Source: Hymenobacter radiodurans
GTDB lineage: Bacteria; Bacteroidota; Bacteroidia; Cytophagales; Hymenobacteraceae
Assembly (NCBI RefSeq): GCF_004355185.1
Contig: NZ_CP037922.1
Location: forward strand, 558,001 to 622,000
Length of the DNA stretch: 64,000 nucleotides
Direction: 5' to 3'
Under the pieces are notes generated by a model. That model was not told where the DNA came from and did not search any database. It worked only from the letters and a program-made list of their open reading frames with translations. The stretch's first letter is position 1, and each line of letters starts with the position of its first letter. Shown piece after piece: positions 19,570 through 29,727 of the stretch. The position numbers were made by a program, and so were the translations under genes.

Positions 19570-22167
19570 ATGAAAGCATTCCTACTCAGTTTATTCCTTT
19601 TTATCCTAACAAACTCCGCCAACGCTCAGCTTACCGAGTCATTCACTGATGGCGATTTTGCCCAAAATCCTACTTGGACCGGCGACGAAGGTAGCTTTCA
19701 GGTAAATGCTCAACAGCTGCAAAGCAACGGCCCGGCCACTACTGGCACCACGCTTCAGCTCGCAACGGCCAGCACAGCGGCTAGAGGGGTTACGTGGGAA
19801 TTCTATGCGAATCTGCGTCTAGCTACTTCGGGGGGCAATTTGGCCGATGTATGGCTCATGGCTGATCAGGCAAATTTGAAAACGACTGGTACCAAAGGGT
19901 ATTTCGTGCGGCTGGGCGGCACACCGGATGAGATTAGCCTGTTTCGGCAGGACGCGACGGGTAGCCCAGTGTATGTTATCAATGGGCAGGATGGTACGCT
20001 TAAGTCCAGCACAAACAACACAGCACGCGTGCGTGTGACGCGCTCCCCACAAAACCTGTGGACATTGGAATACGACCTGACTGGGGGGCAAAATTTTACC
20101 TTAAGCGGCACGGCAACCGATGCTACCCACCAACGGAGCGCATATTTTGGTCTGCGAATTACCTACTCCTCCGCAAACAGCCGCAACTTCTACTTCGACG
20201 ATTTTCGCGTCACCGATACAGTGCCACCAGCCCTGCTCAGTGCTGCGCCCACTAGCCCCAACCAGCTTGATGCGTTATTTAGCGAGGCTTTAAATGCCAG
20301 TCCCAGTGCAGCCAGCTACCGCCTTTTTACCGGACCTGCCGTGCTTGCGGCTCAGCTTGATGGAGCCAATCCGGCGCTCGTACACTTGACGCTGGGGGGC
20401 AATTTACCGTTGGGCACTAACACGCTGGAGGCCCGCAATGTGACCGATGCCAACGGTATAGTGGCCGCCGGGCCACTCACGGCTACTTTCGTAAATCAGG
20501 GGTTTGCGGTGCTTCCTGTGCCCAATCAGGTACTCATCACCGAAATAATGGCCGATGAAACACCCGTTGTAGGCCTGCCAGCGTCGGAGTACGTAGAAAT
20601 TCATAACCCCACGACGGGCACGGTGCTGGACCTGGCGGGTTTGCGGCTGCTGAAGCCGGGCAGCACTACGGCCGCCGTCTTTCCAACCGGGGCCGTGCTG
20701 CTGCCGGGCGAGTACGCCGTCGTATGCGGCAGCACGCGTACTAGTCAGTTTACTGCTTTCGGTAAAGTGTTCGGGCTGACAAATTTTCCCAGCCTTTCGA
20801 ATGCGGGCGACCAGCTTGTGCTGCGTGCCCGCAATGGCCAAACCTTATTTGAAATTACGTATTCGGATACTTGGTATAAGGATCTGCGCAAAAAAGAAGG
20901 CGGCTGGTCCCTGGAAATGGTAGATCCGGCAAACCCCTGTGCTGGCGGCGGTAACTGGACTGCCAGCACCGATGATAAGGGTGGCACGCCGGGCCGCGCC
21001 AATGCTGTGCAGGCAACTAACCCCGACCGCACGCCGCCCACCTTATTGCGGTCTGTGGCTCTGAATTCTACGACAGTACGCCTGTTTTTCGGGGAGAAGC
21101 TAGATAGTCTCACTAGCACGAACGTCGGGCGCTATGCCATAACACCGGCTGTGCCTATCGTGCGGGCAACGCCGCAGGGGCCCGAATTTCGGACCGTTGA
21201 TTTGCTGCTTGCTACCAATTTGCCCCCCAATCAACCTTTGACCGTAGCCGTTCAGCAAGCTACTGATTGCGCTGGCAACAGCTCAGGACCCATCACCTCT
21301 GCTACTTTTGCCTTGCCGGTTACAGCCCAGGTGGGTGAGGTGGTGATTAATGAAATCCTCTTTAATCCGCGCACTGGCGGGGTCGATTTTGTGGAGCTGC
21401 TGAATCGTTCAGCCAATTATCTGGACGTGCAGGGCTGGCAGTTGGGCGTGGAGCAGCCAACGGGAAGTAGCGCAAACCCCATCAGTGCAGGACCTTATGG
21501 CTTGGCTCCTGGCCAGCTCGTGGTGCTTACTACTCGCCCCGATATTGTGCAGAACGATTATCCAACCCACGACCCAGCTGCATTCCTGGCGATGCCTAAT
21601 TTTCCCAGCCTGCCCGACGACGCGGCAACTGTAATTGTGTTGGACGCGAAAGGCCAGACGATAGAGCGCTTCAGCTACAGCGAAACCCAGCATTTGCCCT
21701 TGCTCAGCGACCGTAACGGCGTATCACTGGAGCGCGTTCGGGTGGCGGAAACCAGCGTGGGGGGAAATTTTCATTCGGCGGCCAGCGCTGTTGGATACGC
21801 CACGCCCGGTCGGCCCAACTCGCAATATCAGGCCGATCCTACCGGGGCGAAGCTGTTCCAGATTGCGCCCGAAATCTTTACGCCTGACGAAGATGGCCAG
21901 CAGGACTTTACGACGCTCACCTACCGCTTCGAGTACCCCGGCTATGCTGCTTCCATCACCGTCTATGATGCCCAAGGCCGCCTGACGCGTCGGCTAGCGC
22001 GCAACGAAACGCTGCCTACCAGTGGGTATCTGCAGTGGGACGGCCTCACCGATCAGGGCCGGAAAGCTGCTATCGGACCGTATGTGCTGCTGATCGAGTT
22101 ATATCGGGTGGCTGGCGGGGAAACGCATGTTTATAAGCGCAACGTGGTGTTGGGTGGCCGGCTCTAG
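19570..22167 (+). CDS. Large secreted lamin-tail-domain protein with gliding/T9SS-type C-terminus
   Basis: 865 residues with a signal peptide (residues 1-19, ...ANAQ). Order: concanavalin-like N-terminal domain (~20-215); Ig-like SbsA-type domain (~220-315); lamin tail domain (~320-425, VLITEIMADE ... YVEIHNPT); a second Ig-like region (~490-585); second lamin tail domain (~590-715, VVINEILFNPRTGGVDFVELLN); C-terminal FlgD-like/CHU_C-type region (~760-865, VYDAQGRLTRRL ... GPYVLLIELY). This modular layout is typical of large Bacteroidota exoproteins, probably exported by T9SS. Role (adhesion or nuclease attachment) unknown. Confidence 0.82.
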   Translation: MKAFLLSLFLFILTNSANAQLTESFTDGDFAQNPTWTGDEGSFQVNAQQLQSNGPATTGTTLQLATASTAARGVTWEFYANLRLATSGGNLADVWLMADQANLKTTGTKGYFVRLGGTPDEISLFRQDATGSPVYVINGQDGTLKSSTNNTARVRVTRSPQNLWTLEYDLTGGQNFTLSGTATDATHQRSAYFGLRITYSSANSRNFYFDDFRVTDTVPPALLSAAPTSPNQLDALFSEALNASPSAASYRLFTGPAVLAAQLDGANPALVHLTLGGNLPLGTNTLEARNVTDANGIVAAGPLTATFVNQGFAVLPVPNQVLITEIMADETPVVGLPASEYVEIHNPTTGTVLDLAGLRLLKPGSTTAAVFPTGAVLLPGEYAVVCGSTRTSQFTAFGKVFGLTNFPSLSNAGDQLVLRARNGQTLFEITYSDTWYKDLRKKEGGWSLEMVDPANPCAGGGNWTASTDDKGGTPGRANAVQATNPDRTPPTLLRSVALNSTTVRLFFGEKLDSLTSTNVGRYAITPAVPIVRATPQGPEFRTVDLLLATNLPPNQPLTVAVQQATDCAGNSSGPITSATFALPVTAQVGEVVINEILFNPRTGGVDFVELLNRSANYLDVQGWQLGVEQPTGSSANPISAGPYGLAPGQLVVLTTRPDIVQNDYPTHDPAAFLAMPNFPSLPDDAATVIVLDAKGQTIERFSYSETQHLPLLSDRNGVSLERVRVAETSVGGNFHSAASAVGYATPGRPNSQYQADPTGAKLFQIAPEIFTPDEDGQQDFTTLTYRFEYPGYAASITVYDAQGRLTRRLARNETLPTSGYLQWDGLTDQGRKAAIGPYVLLIELYRVAGGETHVYKRNVVLGGRL

Positions 22168-22281
22168 CTAAGCGGAGTTTACCCTGTAAACAGCCTTTGT
22201 GGTCATTACTACTGCTGCGAGAGAGCGGCAGAATCCGATAAGCTTGGTGCCGTGTTTTTGCTGTAAGGCGTGGCCTTTGGT

Positions 22282-23127
22282 TTATATTCTGACCGTAATA
22301 CCCACGAAAAATTCGTGGTCCGTGTTATGGGTGAGAGGTAATAGGGCACCCATATCAAGCTGGAGATTTTCTCCGATTTTCAGTTCTGGGCCCAAGTTGA
22401 AGGTGGCTTGCCACTCGTTTTTACGGGTATTCCAGCGGCCTACTACTTCGCCATATGCCCCCAAGGCATCACTAAAGCTGTGCTCCGTGGTGATGCTGGG
22501 CACGAACTGAAAATAATGCTGCTTGTCTTCACGGTCGTAAGCGCGGTCACCTTCCAGTTGAGTAGTGAGCTCCCAATTTTCGGCCAAATGGTAGTTGACT
22601 GGCACCACAATGCCCATTTCTGAGCCGCCAGCGCCTTCACTTCCCCCCGTAGGCAGGCGTACAAACCCCGTAACGGCCATCGCAACACGAGTTTCATCAT
22701 CGTCGCCGATGAGGTTTCGCTTCAGTCGTAAGGTTACGTCACCGAACCCGCTGCGGCGTTGCTGCGGCTCATTGTGAGGCCATTCCTTTTCTATCGTATA
22801 CGACTCTAGGGCAACTTGAAAATCGGTTTGGTCAGTGATACCAAGCTTGAATACGAGCGGCGCTATCTGCCACGTCCGATGGCGCTCTCCCTGCGTGCGG
22901 CCATTGAGAAGTCTCAAAAAGTCGCCTTCCACCTGAAAATGACCAGGATCGATGGTGAAAGGGCTTTCCGTAATGCCCGGCCGATCGGGGTGGAGCTCGC
23001 GCATAGAGTCGCGGGGCACGGGCCGAAATAGGGAGTAGCCATCCATCTTAGTGCCTTTCTCGGGCTTTTGGGCAAAGGCCGAAGTCAGGGGCAATAAGGC
23101 TAGCACTAGCCAGTAGAGTTTAATCAT
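22282..23127 (-). CDS. Outer-membrane transporter-like protein (MetA-pathway/phenol-degradation family)
   Basis: 281 residues from ATG 23127, which is followed by a clear signal peptide (IKLYWLVLALLPLTSAFAQ); the frame extends upstream without signal character. The body alternates short amphipathic strands (FKLGITDQTDFQVALESY, FGDVTLRLKRNLIG), predicting a beta-barrel of the Phenol_MetA_deg family, often annotated just as transporter. It lies 116 bases downstream of the TonB-dependent receptor on the same strand and may share its transcript and metal control, but this is inferred. Confidence 0.7.
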   Translation of the reverse strand: MIKLYWLVLALLPLTSAFAQKPEKGTKMDGYSLFRPVPRDSMRELHPDRPGITESPFTIDPGHFQVEGDFLRLLNGRTQGERHRTWQIAPLVFKLGITDQTDFQVALESYTIEKEWPHNEPQQRRSGFGDVTLRLKRNLIGDDDETRVAMAVTGFVRLPTGGSEGAGGSEMGIVVPVNYHLAENWELTTQLEGDRAYDREDKQHYFQFVPSITTEHSFSDALGAYGEVVGRWNTRKNEWQATFNLGPELKIGENLQLDMGALLPLTHNTDHEFFVGITVRI

Positions 23128-23243
23128 CAGTAGTAGATTAAGGCTCCAACCTGGAGCCGGCCTCATTACGCAGAAGTGGATCAGAAGATATTGTGCAGCT
23201 AATTTTTACTGCCGAATCAGCTTGGCTGGCTCTTATCTGCAGC

Positions 23244-25544
23244 TCATTTTGGGCGGCCGAACACGGTGTATCGCAGCCCCAGAAAGCCCCTGATGCCTTG
23301 GTTGGAGGCGTACACATAGCTCGGGTCAAACGTCAGCGCGTTCGGATTGTCGGCGGTAGCTATAGGCTGGCCCGCGGCGTCGAACTGTACTTGCTTGTCG
23401 AAAGGGTCAAAGGCGCGGGCAATAGCTGCGGAAGTAGGGCGGAAGTTGAGCAGGTTTTTTACGCCCCCATATATTTCCAGCTTGTCGCCCAGCCGCTTGG
23501 TTACCTGTATGTTCTGAATGCTGAACGTAGGCGACGAGGCCGGCCGCGGATCCTGAGATCCCAGCAAAGGCAAACGCATAGGCCCGTACACATTGCCAGT
23601 GTAATCTACACTCAGGCCAGCTTCCACGAAGCGGTAGCTCAGCGCAAACGTACCTGATATCCGCTCCGTAAGTAGCTGTCGTTGCTTCTGTTTCGTGCCT
23701 TCACCGCTCACCTGATAGACATCTAGTGCCGTGACTCCTAGAATAGCCGTCAGCGGAAAGCCAAACGTCAGATCAGCGTTCAGCGTGAGCCCCCGCGACA
23801 CGGCGTGCCCGCGCAGGTTATCATAAATCAGCAGCGTCGGGTCAGAAGTATAATCGGGCGTAATCTTATTGGTGAAATAGGTGTAGAAAGCGCTGGCATC
23901 GAAGCTCAACAAGCTTTGCCCGATCGGCAGTAGACGCTGGTAGTTCAGATTGGCGTTGTAGCTGCGCTCGGGCCGCAAAGAATTGCGAATGATAACAGTG
24001 CGGGCGCCGGTGAGAGCAGCGTGGTCTTCCGTAAACACGTTCACCACCCGGTAGCCATTGCCCATACTTAGGCGAAACGTCTGGTGATCATCGGGCGAAA
24101 ACTTGTAGTTGAGGCGGGGGGTGAAAATGCTGCCGTGATACGAGTTGTAATCATAGCGCAGACCCAGCAGCAAGGAGTGCTTGGAATTGAAGCGCACCTC
24201 ATCCTGCACAAAGACCCCCGGCAACCAGGTGCGTTGGGGGGCATTTTTGGGTGCCAGCGAGTCGCCGGTGGCCGTGGCGGGCGTATTGTCGTCGAAGTGC
24301 GTGAGGCGCAGCGCCGAGCCCAGCAGCAATTGATGCCGACCAGCCGTATGGGCGGCGGTAAGTTGGCCAAAGGCAATATTCTGCTGCGCCTTATACACCG
24401 TAGTACCATACACCGAGTTCTGATTATGCGTATTCAGCGACGTGCTCAGCATCACCTGCGGCCCCCGAATGGGTAGCTGATACGCACTGATTACCTCCGC
24501 CCGACTCGTATAAATAGACTCGGCGTACAGACTGTCGCCACCCCGGAACTCCGGCGACCATTGCATTTGTCCGCCCCAGCGGTCCTCATATAAATAGCGC
24601 GCTGCCAGCGAAGCCACGCGCTTTTCGGGGCGAGCCAGTGTGAGCTTATCGAATACCGAGATGCGCTTGGCTAAGGCAATGTCGGTGAAGCCGTCGCCAT
24701 TGGCGTCGCGGGGTGAGTCATACACAAAGCCATTGGCGCCCAGCAATGAAGTCACTTTACCTACCCGCGTCTTCAAGGCCAGATCGACATTATGCTCACC
24801 CCAACCCGTGCTAAAGGCATCGGCCGATACCTGGGGGGCTTTTTCCGGGTCGCGGGTGATGATATTGATGATGCCGCCCACCGCTTCGGAACCGTAGAGG
24901 GTTGAGGCTGGTCCTTTTACTACTTCAATGCGTTCCACGAGGCTGTTCGGAATGCCAGTTAGGCCATACACCGTACTTAGGCCGCTCACGATGGGCATGC
25001 CGTCCAGAAGCACCATGGTGTAGGGGCCTTCCAAACCATTGATATGAATATCGCCGGTGTTGCAGATGTTGCAGTTGAGCTGGGGCCGCACCCCATTTAC
25101 CGTTTGCAAAGCCTCAAACACCGATGGCGTAGGGTTCTTCTTGAAGTAAGTAGGGTTGTAGACCTCCACCGGCACTGCCGATTCCAGCCGCGTTACGGGA
25201 TGCAGCGTGCCCGACACAACTACCTCGCCCAACTCCTGCCCACCGCTGACTTGCAAAGTCACGTTAAGATGAGCGGTCTGGCCAGTTGTGACAGTTACGG
25301 CCCGCTCAGTGGCCTTGTAACCGATGGCACTAATCGCTAGGCGGTGGCTGCCGGGGGGCAAATTGTCGAGAGCAAAAACCCCATCCTCCATCGCCGTCGC
25401 ACCCTGGGTAGTGCCCTTCACACCAATGCTGGCAAAGGGCACTGGCTTACCTTCTGCCTGTATGCGGCCGTGCACCTTGCCCGACTGCGCTACTACTTCA
25501 AGAGAAAGTAGGCAACTGAAAATCAGTAGGGAGAAGTGTTTCAT
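23244..25544 (-). CDS. TonB-dependent receptor, probable metal uptake
   Basis: 766 residues: signal peptide (1-19), a carboxypeptidase-regulatory-like beta domain (~20-110, GKVHGRIQAEGKPVPFASI), plug domain (~120-235, with a CNICNTGD motif, VLLDGMPIV and GPASTLYGSEAVGGIINIITR), then a 22-strand-type barrel ending in an aromatic-containing strand (RGFLGLRYTVFG). It imports a substrate across the outer membrane using TonB energy. The substrate is not encoded in the motif, but the DtxR/MntR-like operator 42 bases upstream and the adjacent Nramp gene with the same operator point to manganese or iron. Confidence 0.9.
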   Translation of the reverse strand: MKHFSLLIFSCLLSLEVVAQSGKVHGRIQAEGKPVPFASIGVKGTTQGATAMEDGVFALDNLPPGSHRLAISAIGYKATERAVTVTTGQTAHLNVTLQVSGGQELGEVVVSGTLHPVTRLESAVPVEVYNPTYFKKNPTPSVFEALQTVNGVRPQLNCNICNTGDIHINGLEGPYTMVLLDGMPIVSGLSTVYGLTGIPNSLVERIEVVKGPASTLYGSEAVGGIINIITRDPEKAPQVSADAFSTGWGEHNVDLALKTRVGKVTSLLGANGFVYDSPRDANGDGFTDIALAKRISVFDKLTLARPEKRVASLAARYLYEDRWGGQMQWSPEFRGGDSLYAESIYTSRAEVISAYQLPIRGPQVMLSTSLNTHNQNSVYGTTVYKAQQNIAFGQLTAAHTAGRHQLLLGSALRLTHFDDNTPATATGDSLAPKNAPQRTWLPGVFVQDEVRFNSKHSLLLGLRYDYNSYHGSIFTPRLNYKFSPDDHQTFRLSMGNGYRVVNVFTEDHAALTGARTVIIRNSLRPERSYNANLNYQRLLPIGQSLLSFDASAFYTYFTNKITPDYTSDPTLLIYDNLRGHAVSRGLTLNADLTFGFPLTAILGVTALDVYQVSGEGTKQKQRQLLTERISGTFALSYRFVEAGLSVDYTGNVYGPMRLPLLGSQDPRPASSPTFSIQNIQVTKRLGDKLEIYGGVKNLLNFRPTSAAIARAFDPFDKQVQFDAAGQPIATADNPNALTFDPSYVYASNQGIRGFLGLRYTVFGRPK

Positions 25545-25585
25545 GACTAAAGCGAAAAAGGAATTTAGATGGACTATTTATTTTT

Positions 25586-25603
25586 ATTTAGATTAGTCTA
25601 AAT
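25586..25603. promoter_or_regulatory. DtxR/MntR-like operator before the TonB receptor
   Basis: Near-perfect 18-bp palindrome ATTTAGATTAGTCTAAAT, 42 bases upstream of the receptor start. The complement matches the site before the Nramp gene at 17 of 18 positions, and the TTAG-n-TA-n-CTAA shape is that of DtxR-family iron/manganese repressor boxes. Confidence 0.7.
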
Positions 25604-25613
25604 CTGTAAACCG

Positions 25614-25648
25614 AAAAAAGCGCAGTTGCTTCTAGAGCAACTGCGCTT
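25614..25648 (-). terminator. Nramp gene terminator
   Basis: 13-bp arms (AAGCGCAGTTGCT and complement) with a 5-base loop and a six-U tract on the - strand, directly after the Nramp stop. It separates the Nramp transcript from the TonB receptor operator. Confidence 0.88.
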
Positions 25649-25652
25649 AAGG

Positions 25653-27052
25653 TTAACCCACAAACATCTCGAACAGTAGGTAAGCGTTCAGCGTGATGAT
25701 AATAGCCGAAACCGTCCAGGCGAGGATTTTAATCAATGGGGAGTTCGTAAATACGCCCATCTTGAGCTTACTGCCCGTAAACAGTACCAAGGGCACTACT
25801 GCGAAGCTAAGTTGCAGTGAAAGAATAACTTGGCTAAGAACCAGCAGCTCGCCCGTGCCTTTCTCTCCATAAAGCACCGTAACGATAAAGGCAGGAATTA
25901 CGGCAATGGCGCGGGTGATGAGACGACGCAACCAAGGCTTCAAACGGATGTGCAGAAAGCCTTCCATCACGATTTGCCCCGCCAGCGTACCCGTCAGGGT
26001 TGAGTTTTGCCCGGATGCTAGCAACGCTACAGCAAACAACACACTGGCCGCGCCCGCGCCCAGCACCGGCGCCAACAGCTTATGCGCATCGTTGATATCG
26101 GCCACGTTGAAATAGCCATTGCGATGGAACGCGGCCGCCGCCGTTACCAGAATAGCCGCATTTACGAAAAACGCGAGAAAGAGAGCCACCGTAGAGTCGA
26201 TAGTGGCGAATTTAATGGCCATGCGCTTGCCCTGCTCCGTCTGCTCGATGGCACGGGTTTGCACAATGCTGGAGTGCAAATACAGGTTGTGAGGCATTAC
26301 CGTAGCCCCCAGAATACCAATGGCGATGTAGAGCATGCCAGGGTCCGTCACGACTTTCGTCTGGGGTACCAAGCCAGCAGCAATACCCAGCCAATCGGGG
26401 TTAGAAGCAATAATTTCGTACAGAAAGCAGCCAAAAATCACCACGATGAGGCCCGCTACGATGCTCTCGATGATGCGGAAGCCTTTATTCTGGAAATAAA
26501 GCACCACCAACACATCCAGAATAGTAAGCACCACGCCCCACGGCAGCGGTAAGCCAAACAGCAGATTCAACGCAATGGCTGATCCGATGACCTCCGCTAA
26601 GTCGCAGGCGGCGATGGCAACTTCGCAGAGCACCCACAGCACCATCGCTACAGGCTTGGAGTAGTGGTCGCGGCAGGCCTGCGCCAGGTCGCGGCCCGTC
26701 ACGATGCCCAGCTTAGCCGCCAAGTGCTGGAGCAGCATGGCAAACAGGTTGGAAATCAGGATAACCGATAGCAGCGTGTAGCCATAGCGGGCGCCGCCGG
26801 CAATATCGGTGGCCCAGTTGCCGGGGTCCATGTAGCCCACTGCCACCATGAGGCCGGGCCCCCAGAAGGCAAACAGCTTACGCCAGAAAGACGCATCGTG
26901 CGCGGGTACTTTAATGCTCGCATACACCTCCTGCAAAGAAGGGGCATGACGCGCCTGCCGCCAGCCCGGATGCTCGGAAACAGGCGGCGTGGGGGCTTTT
27001 CTATAAAATCCTTAACCGGTTGAGACACTGTATTGGTAGAAGAGTTATGCAC
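25653..27052 (-). CDS. mntH: Nramp-family divalent metal transporter (frameshifted near the N-terminus)
   Basis: Proton-coupled Mn(II)/Fe(II) importer of the inner membrane. The first helix has the metal-binding DPGN (VGYMDPGNWATD) and helix 6 the MPH motif (GATVMPHNLYLHSSIVQ), both required for transport; about 11 membrane segments. An in-frame TTG at 26936 gives 427 residues, but the coding character continues upstream: adding one C to the C5 run at 26991-26995 (- strand) joins a GTG start at 27052 to HPGWRQARHAPSLQEVY, which matches usual Nramp N-termini in Bacteroidota. A DtxR-like operator sits 13 bases before that GTG. One gene with a probable one-base error. Confidence 0.88.
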
Positions 27053-27064
27053 AAAGTACGGTAT

Positions 27065-27082
27065 TTTTAGACTAATCTAAAT
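27065..27082. promoter_or_regulatory. DtxR/MntR-like operator between Nramp and CDF genes
   Basis: TTTTAGACTAATCTAAAT, complementary at 17 of 18 bases to the operator before the TonB receptor. It lies 13 bases before the Nramp start and 109 bases before the divergent CDF gene, so it may influence both. Confidence 0.7.
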
Positions 27083-27191
27083 TTATTTTTCAATTTACCT
27101 TAACTACTGATTTTCTGTTAAAATGTTTCGTACACCGGCGAAGTAGATTTTTTAATGGATTTTTGCCCCCCGCTTTTGTGTTCAACCCCCT

Positions 27192-28186
27192 ATGACGCTT
27201 TCTGAATCTAAGCTACGCCTTGGCATCCTGTCCCTTGTGGTAAGTGCCGTGCTGGTAGCTGTGAAGTTCTACGCCTATATGCTCACGGCCTCACAGGCCG
27301 TACTCACTGACGCCCTGGAATCCATTATCAATGTGTTTACTAGTGGGTTTGCGCTGTATAGTCTGTATTTATCAGGCTTGCCCAAAGATGAAAATCACCC
27401 TTATGGCCACGGCAAAGTAGAGTACCTATCAGTAGGGTTTGAGGGTGCTCTTATCTTGATTGCGGGCGTTTATATTTTCTACAGCGCCACGCTGGCCTTC
27501 CTAGAGCCCCATGCTATTGCCCGGCCCGACTTAGGTATGGCTTTGCTAGGCATTACGGCGCTGATAAATCTGGCCGTAGGCTTTCTGCTGATTCGGTCTG
27601 GCCGTAAGCTGAAATCGGTGGCCTTGGTGGGCGATGGGCAGCACCTGTACCTCGATGCGGTGAGTACGCTTGTCTCCTGCGTAGCCTTGCTGCTGGTGGC
27701 TGCTACGGGCAACGTATTGTTTGATGCGGGCGCGGCGCTGCTGCTGGGGGCTTTATTGTGGTAAATGGCCTGCGCATGGTGCGCCGCTCGGTGGGCGGCC
27801 TCATGGATGAGTCGGATGTGGTAATCGTGCGGGAAGTAATTGGCGAGCTACAGCAGTTTCGCCGCCCCGCCTGGATTGATGTGCACAACCTGCGCGTGTT
27901 GCGCTACGGCGCCAACCTCCACATCGACTGCCACATGACGATGCCGTATTACTTCAGCCTCGATGAAATTCATAACGAGCTAAACGATATCGAAGCCCTC
28001 ATTCGCCAGCGCTTCGATGTAGATGTGGAGATGTTCGTACACGCCGACCCCTGCACCGCTACGGCGTGCGCTCACTGCCATATGTCGGAGTGCCCAGTGC
28101 GCCAGCACCCATTTAGCCAGGAAATCGGCTGGACGCTAACCAACGCCGTGAAGAACGAGCGGCACCAATTGGTAGTAGAGCAATAG
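27192..28186 (+). CDS. Cation diffusion facilitator family metal exporter (frameshifted)
   Basis: Proton-antiporting efflux transporter of divalent metal ions. Six membrane segments; metal-site residues in TM2 (LTDALESIIN) and TM5 (HLYLD, an HxxxD motif); the C-terminal cytoplasmic domain contains HADPCTATACAHCHMSEC, a Cys/His cluster likely to bind metal. The frame breaks at G5 27746-27750; one more G restores LLLGGFIVVNGLRMV, giving about 331 residues, normal for the family. Divergent from the Nramp importer with a shared operator-bearing spacer, suggesting a pair for import and export in metal balance. Metal specificity (Mn, Fe or Zn) is open. Confidence 0.85.
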
Positions 28187-28188
28187 CG

Positions 28189-29574
28189 CTACTCAATTAC
28201 CAAGCGCCGCGCGTATTGCTCTGTTGCGTTACGCACCTGCACCACATACACGCCCGCTCGTAAGCCGGCCAGATTCAAACTTAACTCAGCTTGCTGGGGG
28301 GCAAATTTGGCCGTGCGCACCACGCGCCCCAGCGCATCATGAATGGTGGCGGAAGTAGCTGATGTGGGCGTAGCTGGCAGGCGCACCGCTACCGTCTGAC
28401 GCGCCGGATTCGGCCAAAGGCCCAGCGCCGCGTTGCGCGCTTCAGACTTGGTACTGAGCACAAATCCCCGGTTTTCCAGGGTCACAATCTGATCGTTGCC
28501 GCTGCCGTTGCTGGTCGCCACATACACGCGGCCCGCTGGCGAGACGCACAACGCCCGCAGACGCCCATATCTATTAGCCAGAAAGTCTGGCGGCGTACTG
28601 GTCGCTATAGCGTCGCCAGTAGCGGTGAGCGGAAGCTGAACCAGCTTAGAAGCCTTCAGGGTAGCCATGAGCAGGCTTCCGCGCCACTCCGGAATGGCGG
28701 GCGAATCATAATAAGCCAACCCAGCCACAGCTAGAGTAGGGGTCCAAGTAAAAAGGGGCTCACGAACATTATTGGCGGCGCAAAAGGTAGTTTCGCTGCC
28801 GTCACATTTGCCCGGTACGTTGGGCCAGCCATAATTGCGGCCCGGCTCTATCAGGTTGATTTCATCATCAGAGTTTTCTCCATGCTCCGAGCTGTAGACA
28901 CGTCCTGATGGCAAACGCACCAAGCCCTGCGCGTTGCGGTGGCCTAACGAATACACCCGGCTGCCTGGCGTAGGATTATCGGCGGGAATGCTGCCGTCTA
29001 GGTTCATGCGCAGAATCTTGCCGTTGAGTGAAGCCGGGTTCTGCGAGTCAGAGCGAAGCTGGGCATCGCCAGTGGTCATGAGCAACGTGCGGTCGGGGAG
29101 AATGAGCAGACGCGAGCCGCTGTGAGTAGTAGTGGAAGTGATGTTGCCTAGGAGCACCAGTGGGGCACTGAGCGAAGTGGTAGCCGCGTTGTAGGTATAG
29201 CGCACTACCTTTTCCTTTAGCCCATTATCATTGTAGTTATAGACGATATAGAGGTAAGGCGAAGTAGTAGCAAAATCGGGGTGAAGCACCATACCCAGCA
29301 GGCCGCTTTCGCCGGTGGGCGCCACATCTGGCACGCTCAGTAAGGGTGAAATCTGCCCTGTAGTTGGGTTTACGCGACTGATGCGTCCGCCTCGCTCCGT
29401 CATCCAGATGAAGTCATCCGGTCCCCAAATTATCTCCCACGGGATATCAAGGCCAGTCGCCAATGGAGTAGCCGAAACAGTAGTATTGCCGACAGTAAAG
29501 GTGGTGGTCTGGGCAGATACAGCAGTAGGTAGCAGACTGCTGACCAGCAACAATGAAGCGGCGAGGGTTTTCAT
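28189..29574 (-). CDS. PQQ-dependent sugar dehydrogenase-like secreted protein with T9SS tail
   Basis: 461 residues from ATG 29574 (signal peptide KTLAASLLLVSSLLPTAVSAQ). Residues ~30-375 form the glucose/sorbosone dehydrogenase six-bladed propeller (DIPWEIIWGPDDFIWMTERGGRI, GLLGMVLHPDF, SLGHRNAQGLV, YSSEHGENSDDEINLI), the fold of soluble aldose dehydrogenases oxidising sugars with PQQ. The C-terminal ~80 residues (LGLWPNPARQTVAVRL ... GVYVVQVRNA) are a T9SS type A sorting domain, so it is exported. No PQQ synthesis genes are in the window. It ends 2 bases from the convergent CDF stop. Confidence 0.85.
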   Translation of the reverse strand: MKTLAASLLLVSSLLPTAVSAQTTTFTVGNTTVSATPLATGLDIPWEIIWGPDDFIWMTERGGRISRVNPTTGQISPLLSVPDVAPTGESGLLGMVLHPDFATTSPYLYIVYNYNDNGLKEKVVRYTYNAATTSLSAPLVLLGNITSTTTHSGSRLLILPDRTLLMTTGDAQLRSDSQNPASLNGKILRMNLDGSIPADNPTPGSRVYSLGHRNAQGLVRLPSGRVYSSEHGENSDDEINLIEPGRNYGWPNVPGKCDGSETTFCAANNVREPLFTWTPTLAVAGLAYYDSPAIPEWRGSLLMATLKASKLVQLPLTATGDAIATSTPPDFLANRYGRLRALCVSPAGRVYVATSNGSGNDQIVTLENRGFVLSTKSEARNAALGLWPNPARQTVAVRLPATPTSATSATIHDALGRVVRTAKFAPQQAELSLNLAGLRAGVYVVQVRNATEQYARRLVIE

Positions 29575-29727
29575 AATATGAATAAATAAACAGCTGAAGC
29601 TGAAGGCAGTAGAGAAACTAACGAATGAATAACACATTCGGATTAGCTTCATCCTCATCGGTGAGTAATTATTTTTATTCTCCCGTACTTTCCAGTCTGC
29701 TTTTCCGCCTATCTACTCTTCTTTCAC

